The position numbers and the translations under genes are program-made. Below, piece by piece: positions 24,001 through 36,000 of a stretch of DNA of 64,000 nucleotides. Source of the stretch: Camarhynchus parvulus. Its lineage: Eukaryota; Chordata; Aves; Passeriformes; Thraupidae. The notes under the pieces are model-generated. The model did no database searches, was not told where the DNA came from, and worked only from the letters and a program-made list of their open reading frames with translations. Location: the NCBI RefSeq assembly GCF_901933205.1, contig NC_044573.1, positions 55,311,993-55,375,992 of the forward strand, given 5' to 3'. The number at the start of each line of letters is the position of its first letter. Position 1 is the stretch's first letter.

Positions 24001-27000
24001 ATCGAGTTTTTGGTACTGAAGCCTGGAATCCCGCTGCCCCCCATACACACACACACACACACACCCTTGCCACGGTGCTAATCCCTTCTGAATTTTGCTT
24101 TGTTAAGATAAAACAGCAATAGAGCAACAGCTTCATTTCTCTCATGCAAATATTTTTACAACATATAAACGATGCTAACTTCCATATTCCCTCCAATTTC
24201 ACCAAATTTAGCTCTTACGGTATTTTACTGCCTTATTTCTTGACTGATGTAAAATAGCACCATCAGTGTGGTAACCACCTTTTCTTTCCATTCCCCCATT
24301 TCAGATACCAGGTCATAGCCCCGTCCCGCAGAAAAACACCCCGTTAGCACCTCCACATTCAGAAAGCCTCGTATCACAGGTACCGCATCGTACGTCCCAC
24401 TGAGGCGATATGACACTTCCTGAAGTTTCAGCAGACTTCGCTTGGAAGCGGTTCTCACTGAGATAAAGACACTTAAGGCAGACCTTTGAACTCCTAACGC
24501 CCTGCCAGGAATTCCAGAGTCGGTAACGCTGGGGCTCGGCGCCCCGCTGCAGCCCCGGGATGGGGATGCTGCTGCCGCCCGCACAGCCCAGGCGCTGCCG
24601 AGCCCAGGAGCAAACCGCGTGCGCCGGCAGTGCCACACCGCCTTACCCGCCATCGTCACTGTCCCCAGCATGGCTGAAGCCACACCGACACCACCAACTC
24701 CCTCTCCCGCTCCGAGGTTCCTCCCAGCCGACGGCAGCGAGAGGGAAGCGGCAGCGGCGCTTCCAGCCCCTGGCACCCGGCTGGCTGGACGGACGCACGG
24801 ACGGACGACCGACGGAGAGCCTGCCTGATGGAAGTCTGCCGGTCGGAGGGCTGGGCTCTCCGCCGAGCCCCACGGCCGCTCCCCCCCGTCCCGGACAGCG
24901 CCGGGCCCCGCCCGGGACCGCCCCCCGGCCGCCGGGCTCTTCCCACCGCTGGCCGGCACACGCGTGGCGCCTCTCGGGGTCCGTCTCGGAACTGCCGCTC
25001 CGAGCCTTCATCGCCCTCTGCCCCGAAGGGAACAGGCGCCGGCTGCCGCTTTCGGACCAGCCGGCCGCTTCAGTTCCCGCTGTTGTAATGCCGTCCCGGA
25101 TGCAGCTTCCCACAAGGCATCCACACGCAACCTCAAGAGATGCTCCTTAAAAGCCCCATGGATTTTGTCCCTCATAAACAAAACCATACAAAAACCACTT
25201 CTGTTCTTCCACACTGAAATATTTGCTCCTTTGCCTGGCACTGTGGGGTTGGTTTGGGTTTGTTTTGTTTTCATTTGTCTGAAGGGTTTTTTTAATTGGA
25301 ATTCTCTACAACCGAATTACTTATAAATTGCCTCAAATTCTGATGTCAAGAGTTTCATAAACATGTTACTCCAGATACTTGTATAATAGTTTAATGCTCC
25401 TACTGATAGTAAAAAAGGGATGCAATACAGTAAAATAAAATGTAAAGGCTCAGTATCTAATACAGGTGCCCACCTACAATAGCAACAGTATTTCTCTTTT
25501 GATTAAAACTGATTATGTTGAATATCGCCAAAGTTCTGATGATACTTTGAGCCTTCATCTCTCTGACTGTCAGAGCCAACTTCCCAGCCAATTTACCAGA
25601 ATATCTGGTTAATTTAGTTTTATAGTGGCAACTTTAATGAGTCTAGGTCATCTCTTAAGTGGTCTTCTGAATCCAAAATTCAAATAATGATGACAAGAAT
25701 CAACAAAACCAAAAAACTTTTAATCATAAACATTTCTTTACTGTAGGCAAACACTTGTGCTGTTTCAGTGCTTGGTGCCACAATGCTTTACTTCTGAGTT
25801 TAGACTTGCAAGCAAGGTGAAATAAACAATGAGGAACATGAAGTGTAGCACTAAAATGGGAGATTTGTCTGCGTGAAGCAACTAAGAGATACCTCTTCCC
25901 CGCCTTTACTCATCTGCCTAAGGACAGATGAGGTGGACTAGACTCTCTAAGGTCCAGAGGAGTGGAAAAAAACCAAACATCTGAACATAGTCTTTATTTG
26001 AAGAACTCTTTTCAGTGCTCAGCTGGGTGAGTTTTATTTGTCTCTATCGATGATGTCATTTTCATCTATCATTACCAGCAAATACACACCACATCATCTT
26101 CATAAAAGGATTTTTTTTACTTCAAGAGCAAACACATAGTATTGTTTTCCCTTCAACATAAATAACGCTACCATCTAGACTTGGCTCCAGCAAATAGGAA
26201 TATCACACAACCACAGAGAGATGATTCTCAAAACTAAGCCAAAGTTTTTCAGGCAGTCTACTCAAATCCAGATTCCTAATGCTGTGTATGTACACATCAT
26301 GCCATGCAACTGGTTACACATAATGACCTGCACTCAGAGGAAACTTCTCACCTCTTCATTACATATCCTAGGAATGTGATTTTTCCATACAACTGAAACT
26401 ACAACCCAGGATTATTCAAAAATAGTTGTAATCTTTGACTATTGACTTGAAACTCATGCCCTTTTAATGGCCTTTTCTTTTACAGGATCCAGAAGCTGAA
26501 TATCAACATGAAATCTTCTGACACTACTTCCAAACATCAAGTATTTTCTTCTCCTTTATGACTCTGTTTAGCGAGTATCCTCACCCCAATGCCTGTCCAC
26601 TGAAGAGTAAAATTTTAGAGAAGTGGAGTTTCATGAAAGATAAAACAAGTTGCATTCCATTTTTATAGTGTCAAAAGTCCCTCCTGATACGACTTTAAAA
26701 AAAAAAGGCAGAAAAGCTCAGGATAAAATATGGTAGCCTTCTACAGGGATAATAGTATTACGGCAATTAATCTGAAGATGTGACAAAGAACTGCTTTTAC
26801 TAGGATTCAAACCCTAGAGTACGCCATGGGTTATACACATGCCTTAAGGCACTCTACAGGCTGATGCTGAAGATAGTGCCTCATACCCTGTCACCATCCC
26901 TTCCCAGCTCACCACCAGCAGCATTAGATGCCCGCTCTGACTGAAAACCAGCCCTCCCTCTCAGCCATCCTGCCAAAAAGTCAGCAGGCAGCAAGACTGC

Positions 27001-30000
27001 TGAAGCAGATCTCTCAACACACGCCTGTGAACAGGAACAGAGGGAAGCAAGAAGAGGCTGATGAGAGCAGGAAAGGTGGGCTGCCAGATCACACAGGAGA
27101 AAGAACAGCACATTCCTAACTGTGCAGCAAGGCAAGGGAGACAGTCCCAAGACAGAACACACTGGGATGCCTATGATGAGAAAGGTTTTGTGGTCCCAAT
27201 GCAAATCCGATTAAAAGCTGTAGGAAAGGGAACTTTAATCAAGGTAAAACCAATGGATTAGCAGCTTGTCCCTTTCTATGAGTACTGAATCATTTATCAT
27301 TAATACCACTGATGAATTAACCTAAAAAGGATTTCTGCCTTATGAAGGAAGGGACAGGCCTATGCAGCAGGAACTAGCCCAAGACGTGGAAACTGAGCTG
27401 TTCCTAACAGGTGGATGTCCACCACTGACACCAACACCTTCAGTCCACAAGCCACTTGTCATATGAACTCTCTCCTACAGAGAAAACATCTCCCACAAAA
27501 CAGTGCCCAAGAAGCATCTGAGCAACAACAGATCACTTGAGTAATACCTGTTCAGCAGCATATAGCTAGTCAAGCCCTATATCTACTTCTCATCCCATAT
27601 AGCATGCAGGCCTCTAAGGTAAGTCCACTGAACACGTGTTTGTACTCACCATTTGTTCCAGCAGACTCTGTTTGCTCTCCGGGTGGTTCTTGGAGCAGTG
27701 AAGCCACCTCTGACTGCTGCCCACCCGGTTCCTTAGATGCTGTAACAGCTCCCAGCTGCAGTGGCTCCTGTGGTGAGGCATCATCCTTCAAATTGTCTTC
27801 ACCAACACCAGGTACTGGTAAACTTGCATTTAAAGCCTGTGTGGTCAAATATTGATTGAAGGTTGGTAGTACAGAAAGATAAAGAGAGAAGGAAAGAAAA
27901 AGAAAATGTCAGTATTAGGCTGGATTCCCCCCCAACTCCCACAGAATATTGTTCTTTCACTCTCATTTTGAATATATACATGCAAGCCATTTTAACTTTA
28001 TTAAATAAAAGTACTTCTGTGAGGAAAAAAAAACCAAAACACATAATCTGGGACTCTTTATCTTTCTGCTCTCCCGCATGAAATACACAGAAGAAGCAGG
28101 TCTTACACACCATGGCCTATAACCTTGTGTAGAAATTGGTTTCTTCCATGAAGGAAAACTCCAGGACAAGGTGAATCTAGCTGATGGAAAGAAATTCTTC
28201 ATTCAAAGTGTCTGGCACAACTGCTCTGATATATGAATGAATCCTCTCTACAATATAGCTTTTGGTATTGCTCCTCTACTGATGTGCTTATCTTATCATC
28301 ATCAACAATACAACTACAAAGAAGCTGAACTATTCAGGACAGAAAGCAGAAGACATATGAATTTCTCATGAGGAAATGCAGTGAAACTGAGATTAAAACT
28401 AGAATTTTTGGACCTCTGTTATTAGGCAGAAACTATTTTTACAGGAGGAAAGAGCTTTGCAATTCTTTGGGACTCAAAGCATTTGAAATATTTTTTCTAG
28501 ATTTGCTAATATATGCAAAAAGAAGAATCTGTTTTTCAGCTTCCACACTTGACACATTCTAATTATTTTCAGAAATTGTATTGGCTTTCCCTATTAGAAG
28601 AAATGTACTTTTCACAAGCATTTTTTTTTAAGCATGGAATGTGTTGTGATCATTATAAGACACTTAATTACCCTTTAATTTATTGATTACCCTTTAATGA
28701 ACTAGTTCTCCAACTGAACCTATTACCTTCCAACAGAAACCATTTTAACTAATTAACCATTATTCCTGAAGCAAAGGTTTGAAACTCCTCTGGTGGAACA
28801 GCAAACTTTACTTACGTATCGTCTTATGATTTGTCTGTACTCCCAAAATACTGCCATTGAAGCCCTGTTAATTAATCAAAGGTACCACAGATAGATTACA
28901 CTCAAAGATGGGATCTAACAACCACATGCCTGAAGCACCAAACTGGGATCAGGAAGATGCCACATTCCTGACGATTCTCTTCCAGCAACCCCCCCCGCCC
29001 CAACCTGAATGGGGAAATCTATTTATTTATTTTTACTAGTAATTAGCCTGCTGCAACAGAATTTCAAATCAACAGACAGAGTGCCAGGAAAAGGGCTTTC
29101 CTCTTAATCATCAGATTCTTTTCACATGCTGGGTGAGATCTGGGAGAAGCATCGTACCCCACTTCCACAGGCAATGAAGTGTGTGCATTCAGGTTCCCAA
29201 TTTTCAGTTCAGAAGCCCTTAATTAAGCCAAATTGTTTCCACCCGGCGTTGTAGCGCTCCTCAAAGCTGCCTTTCACAGCCACATAATCCACCTCACGAA
29301 AAAGGATCCCATTCTGCTCCACTGCCAATACCACAGATGGAATAATTTGGCTTTAGAGTTTTCACATGCTGAGACCAGATATTAAATAGAAGAAATACGG
29401 AATGGCTCAACACTCAGATTACATTCCCGCTTCTCACATCATCCTTCCCATAAATCTAAAACACAGGAACTCAGGAGGGATAAAGACACCACACTACTGA
29501 ACAAAGGCACGTAAACCCTGGGATGCTCCTCTGCAGTTGCACATAGCATTAGCTGAATGGGAGTAACCAATTAAAGACAAGCAAGAAAATCAAGACATAG
29601 AAAACTACAACCTAATTCTGAAAGGGCTTTAAGATTCTTCAGTACAAATTTAGTAGAGGACCATTACTATTTTTTTAATAAATAATAAGGTTTCTTGATT
29701 CATTCTTGAAAGACAACTGCTAGTCCTGCAAACACAAGAACAACCTTGACTTGACTGGCTCTCAGGAAACTTGGCTATCTGAAGAAAAAGCTATGGATGA
29801 CCATTTCAAGATGACACTCCCAGAATTAGCACCAACAATTCTTTCAAGTCACAAGAAAGGCAACAGCACTGAATATCTTAGCATTTCCCCACGTTATTCA
29901 AAGATTTCTTTGCCTTTCTTTCCAAACCTCCCCTGGGCAGCACACCATTTTAAAGCCAGTCCCATGTATAGACACACATGTACAGACACGGTCAACCGTT

Positions 30001-33000
30001 TGCCTGATAAGCACCAGTGGACTCTGCAAAGAAGCAGAGTACAAAGGTACCTCAATGCAGTACAGCTGGTGTCCTTTTTAAATTGAGCACAGACTGTTAT
30101 GATAAAATATTAACAATGGTAGTACTTGCTGTTACCCCAGCTCTGAATTTATTCTATAGTTTTGGTGCATTCAGGAAAACAGTGACTTTATATAATCCTA
30201 AAGATTGGTGATTTCAGACCAAAATTCAGAAGTTACTGGGTCTAGCAGATACCCTTTGGATCTGTTAAATCTGCAATACCTTCCAGTATGAAAAACAGAA
30301 TTAAATATAAAACATCACTAAATGTAAGATTATAGGCAGTTTTTACAACCAACCAGTATAATTATAATCCCTGTTGACCGTGTACATAAATTCAGTTTTG
30401 GAAACAGGATCCATCTGTCACAACTGAGTAAAAAATGTAAATACATGGAAAAACCTCAATATTTTCAAATCTGACCAGACCTGCAATATAACTCTACCTT
30501 TTTACCCCAGTCTCTTGGGAAAGAGTTTGATATGATTCTTGGCCTTGGGAAGGCAAACTTAGATTTTCAAATCAAGTGTTCTGCTTTAAATAATTGAATA
30601 ATCAAAACTAATAAAAAATAGTATTTTTTCCAAATTAAAACGTGCAAAGGAGAAGAAACCTCTGGGAAGTTTGTAAAGTGAAAGGAGACATAACAGCATC
30701 ATTAGTTTAAATAAAGAAAAAAAAATTTTGTTCTAAAAAAAGTTGCTCAGGCTCTTTATGAGGGTCAGTGCAGTCTGTCCCACTGCATTAGTCCTGAAAA
30801 GAAACTAATTTCAGTTTTCCTTCACATTAACTGCTTCATTTCTCTGAAGGGATCTAAACTGCAGTTTAGTCCAATTATATCTAATTTGGTGAGCAGTGCT
30901 CTTAATTCCATTGAGAATAGTTGTAAAGCGTAGACAAATACAACATTAGACAAATACAAAGCTTAGACAAGAGTTTAGAGAGATGGGTGAAAACAAAATT
31001 TAAAAAGACAAAAATTAATGGTATTAGGAATCTTTCTGTTCATCTTGACGCATGTATCTACAAGTAATGAGACATTACATTTGGCAGGTTTACCAACATT
31101 TATCAGTTTTTTGTGGCACACATTCATTACACTCCTTTGATTATTAATTTATGAATGTGTTGTCTCATGAACACCGGAGAAACCAAGGGGAACTGGTTAT
31201 CCAGTTCACTGATCTTTCAGCTTCTTCACTCCCAAAACAAAGGGCCATTAGCAAAGCAACACTCCAGTTTCTGTCACGCCATTACTGTACATCCTGCATA
31301 TATTTTTTTAATATTTGCCTCACATTCACCACAAAGACGGAAGCAAAGGGCAGACACCCAGCTAATGAGACTAAAATGCACAGGGCTTGCTGCCCACATC
31401 CCTCTAAACCAAGAGCAGCTTCTGGTCCCTCTGGCATCCAGCAGTGGGCCCAACCGTTACACCCCATTAAATGCACACAAAATTGAAAATGGATAAATTA
31501 ACGGGACAAATTGCATGAGATGTGGATGAACTGCAGGTCCCTGATCTCACTATACATTAGTGGATGCTTCCTTCAGGCACCATTCCTGAGGGGTTCAGAG
31601 CACCCAGCCTCTTCCCCCACCAGCTATCACCATCATTCCCAACATTCCTTGTACCAGACCCAAATCATTCCAGGGATTCCTCACATCAGGCCCAAATGTA
31701 CCAGAGTTAATTTTGCTTCATTATGTTAATCCCGCTACACTGATTCTACATTAGATTACTAAAATAGCCAGATCCAGCTGTCTGAACAACTGAGCAAACT
31801 AACATAATGGTCTCTAATATTTTTTCCTGAAGTTTGATTTTGAAACTCTGGGAAAGACTGTTACTGTGCTCATGGGGTCTGCTTTTAGCACATGCTGCTT
31901 CATTAAAAAGAACTTCAAACACCAACACTTGGGAAAAGAAAAAAATTGGATCATTCCAACTCTTTGTTCACAGCAGTTTGTCTTGTTTTGCATTAGCTAA
32001 ACATTAGAGGTTTGTGGCATACTGCAAGTTCCAGGTGAAGAAAACACAAGGCCTTTCCTCTGTAAGGCACATAACAGCACACTTAATTTCCACTACCTTA
32101 TTTCTGCCTCCTGCAGACAAAGCCAAGAACTTGCTCCACACCTTTCAGCTCCTCATCTACCCTATTCTCCCCCAATTCTCAGCTTGACTTCGCTGTGACA
32201 CCTCCTTATGGATGACTACCCTCGAAATCCAAATGATAAAACAAAACAGTCAAAACACCAAAAAGTTTCTACACCAAATTCATCCCTGTGATCTCTTCTT
32301 GCAGCCTGTTAAAGAAACACTACCCCCAGTCTGTTATTCTGAAGCCTGATCCAAACGGAGCTCCTCCCCAGGTCTCCCACCTTTCAGCTCTTTCAGACAG
32401 CACCTTATGGAAGCTTCCACAGGTACAGCTCAGCGAGGCTCTAAGGACCAGTCAGAACAAGGGCTGAGCACGCAGCACGTTCCTCTCCTCTCCTCTCAGC
32501 AACCACACCCAGGCTTGCATTTCCAATCTGGAGGACTTTCAAAGTCCCGACGCCCCTCTTTGCATCTCCTTAGCCTCCACCACATCAAACACAAGCTAAT
32601 TGCCTCGGCTTTCAAAGTGCCCGGCCACTCCCTCTACCACCTCCTTCTTATCTCCTATATGATTAGGGGGCTATTTCACGCTTTTGGTGCCCCTATGACA
32701 CCAATTTCCATTGTGCATTTTTTCAATTACACATTTTTATTCTTTCACAGGCACGGTCAGCCCTCCAATCCTTACCACTGAATTGTACCAGTCTCTTCTT
32801 CCCCAGATGGAAAAGAAGTATCTAATGGGAATCGGACCCTGCTGAACCAGAGGAACCCTGCAGCCTCAGACCAAATGTCTCAAACTGGGCTCCCAGAGAC
32901 ACAGTCTAGGGACTTTCCTTGAATAAGCTTCGTTTCACCACTGCTAACGTAGTATTTTCAGGCTGACTCAGCTCCCTCACCAGAACACAGTTGTTTAAAC

Positions 33001-36000
33001 AGCAGATGTAAGTCTGCCCCAGCTGTTATTTGTCAGGCACTCGAACAATAAGACACTCTGACATCTCAGCTGGTAATCTCTTTAGAAGAGACAGTTCCAA
33101 ATATTTACTGTCTAGCACACACTTGCTCTCATTACAACACAGGTAGCATAATCAAGTTACTACCCAGAAATGGGAACCATCACGAAAACACTGTTTGAAT
33201 GACTTGCTGCTTAAGTGGGGGCCCTTGCATGCCAGCAATCTACCACACCACATCTTCAAGCCATCAATCCCCACGAAAATATTATCTCTGACAAACCAAG
33301 CAAGAATAGCTTATTAGCATGCCTGTATTTTTCCAAATTCTCTCTCTGGAAGTTTCCCTATACTGTTTCAGGTAGCTGTTCCAACAGAGCTTGGCTCCTT
33401 CCACAGGGCCACAGAAAAAAAACCTGTATCAAAGCTGGCACCTCAAACTTCTAAATAAAATAAAAGTGGCACATGTGTGATTGTCACTGTTAGCTGCAAT
33501 GCTGCAAGGATGACACTGCTATCCTGGCGTTGCCCACATGGCTTGAAGTCACCTTCTGCCCCAATGGAGGGCACCACGCTGGCATTTTTTTCCATCTCTC
33601 CAATGCTTAGCATCAAAACTGGAAGTTGGGTGAGAGCCACATCACTGCTATGAATAGAAGGTGCTCACAAAATGGAGAGGCCCAAACCAATCCAGTCACA
33701 CGCTGTCACCAACAGAAGTGTGACCCAGCTTCTTGTCCAGCTCCAGACACAAGATCCTGCCTGCTCCCCTGCAGCTTCTGCTGAGTCCCAGAAGCTAACA
33801 CATCTTGCTCAATCAGTACAGAATGACCCTGCCAAAGAACTGGAACAGTTTTCCAGGGGCTTAGCTCCTTGAACGAGCTCACATAATGCCAGATGCAATA
33901 AAGGAGAAGATGCAGGTGCTCTGGAGAGGAGGCAGGAGCACATGAACCACCTCACCAGACATCTCCATGGCTTTTGTCAGTTCAGGACATCAAAGTTTCA
34001 TCTGGCCTTCTTCAAGACCAGAAAGATCTTGTTCCTACTTCCAGCACTAGTAAATCTAGTAAATCCTTCTCAGGCCAAGCTTCAGGCCTCCATGCTGCTC
34101 AGGACAGTCCGCCCCTGAGGTTTCAATGAGTTTTCACCAGCTCACTGCTACCAACAGGAGAAGTTTGTTCATTTCCCCTCCTGCCCTGCTGCAAATGCTT
34201 GCCTTGTCCTGGCTCTTGATCAGGAAAATGGTCCAGCAAGAATAAATTTCAGTTTCCTGAAGGGTTAGTGAGTTTAACCTGCTCACAGGAAGGCAAGGTT
34301 AGGACACAACACAGCCAAGTGAGACTGCGTCATCTGAGGCAAAACAAGGAAGAACAGGGGAGGAAGAAAAGGAGGTGGAAAAAAGCATTGCTGCTACAAC
34401 AGCAAGGACATAACTCCATCACAAAAATCAGCCTTCTGTAGAACCATACACTGCCCCTTGGTTTCAACATGACCTCAGGTGGCAATTCACACATCTGATT
34501 CATTCAGTTCAGGCAGCTGAATGGATTAGTACCACCAGGATCTCTCACACCTCCCTGCAGAGGTGGCTTCCCACAGTGTGGTGGCTATGCAAGATAAGCA
34601 GCAGCTCCTCCACTGCCAGAGTTTGTCTTGTCTGCTACAGTAAAGAAATCTGCCCATTTCAGGTCTTAGTACTGTGGCAGGCTGCAAACTCTGGAGCTGC
34701 TTTACATGTAACTCAGCGGGAACTTTTGAGAAGATGGGTCAACAGCTGAGGTACTTGCCACATGAGCCCACATTTAACGCACTGTGTTCACAAGCCAGGA
34801 CCCAAAGCTCTGCAGAGCAAGTGCTTTCCAGGGTCCTTGGGGTGTAGAAGTGAGCAACACTGAAACATACACCCTCCCTTTTTTTAACCAGGACACCCAA
34901 AACCTGGTACCTGGCCAAAGAGTCACATGTGAATAACAAACCAGCTTAATGACTATAAATTTTCTCCTTTCTAGAAGAAAAGGAGAAGAGGTTTTCATCA
35001 CGCAAAAAATGCAACTACGTCATGAAAGAAATTTAATTAAATATTTCAAGGATTTCGCATCACAAAAGAAAGCACAACTTCTCTGGGATTTTATATCCTG
35101 TATAAGACTAGTTGCTTAGACAGTTTATTTGTAATTGCCTTGCCAAGGCTCACTCAAGATGGATTCCAGTGAAGTAATTTTCCAAAGTTTTTTCTTCTAA
35201 AAGGGTTGTAATAAGCATTTTAATTTAGAAAATGCAAGATAGAAGACCACCCTCCAAAAGATTCCCTATCTTCCACAAACATATTAGCTATCTGACAGAT
35301 TTCTCCAGGGGCACTGCAAGACCTGTTAATTTTCATATTCAAAGAGCTGGAAGGAATAATGATGAAAAACTGTCACAAATCTGCATAGAGTTATTTTAGT
35401 AAGACAGACTAAATGAGACACAAAAAAAGTATGACTAAACTTCATTAAAACTGATTTTTATTTTTATGCAATGTAATGGAAGGCAAAACCAGCTGTTTCA
35501 CGAGAACAGCAGTAATACAACTTCTTATAGCAGCAAAATGGTAATAGAACTTCCCCAATTTTAAACAGTTCTACTTGAATAATCAGGCAAAAATCTACTA
35601 GAAGACATTTTTACTAAAGCTCAGAAGACATAAAACACAATATTAATAATAATCTGTACTTGAGAACATTATTAGTGTGATTCTCTTTTTTTAGAGGGCC
35701 TTAGTTCCCATAACTGGATAAACATGGCTATGAATATTATGTCCCTTCTTCAAAGTCGCATTATCTTAAATTTTAAACAACCACAATAGCCAAATGCTTG
35801 CCCGATAAAAATTCCCGCTTTTCTAAACGTCAGCATCTGAATTCTAAAATTGCCCAAAAAAAAGTTAAAAAAAATACATCTTAGTTAATTTAAAGTTCAT
35901 TCGCAATGTGGTTTTCAAATCTGTCAAAACACGCACAAGGAGGTCTAGTGGCAGCCAGGAACTATGGGAAATTCGACTTGAAAGTTAAATCTGAACCACA

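Larger units (their letters stand above)
16479..24646 (-). other. AKAP12: AKAP12 beta first intron (also part of the last alpha intron before the large exon)
   Basis: About 8.2 kb, AT-rich, with no coding exon recognised. Contains a 21-base A run at 21611-21631, a short (CA)10 at 24045-24064 and CAAA-type repeats near 22348-22370. No intact mobile element was recognised. Confidence 0.7.

Noticed and set aside
25925..25965. CR1-like string ggtggactagactctctaag with aggtccagag
   Set aside because: Only about 30 bases resemble a CR1 3' end, and no flanking CR1 sequence could be followed.
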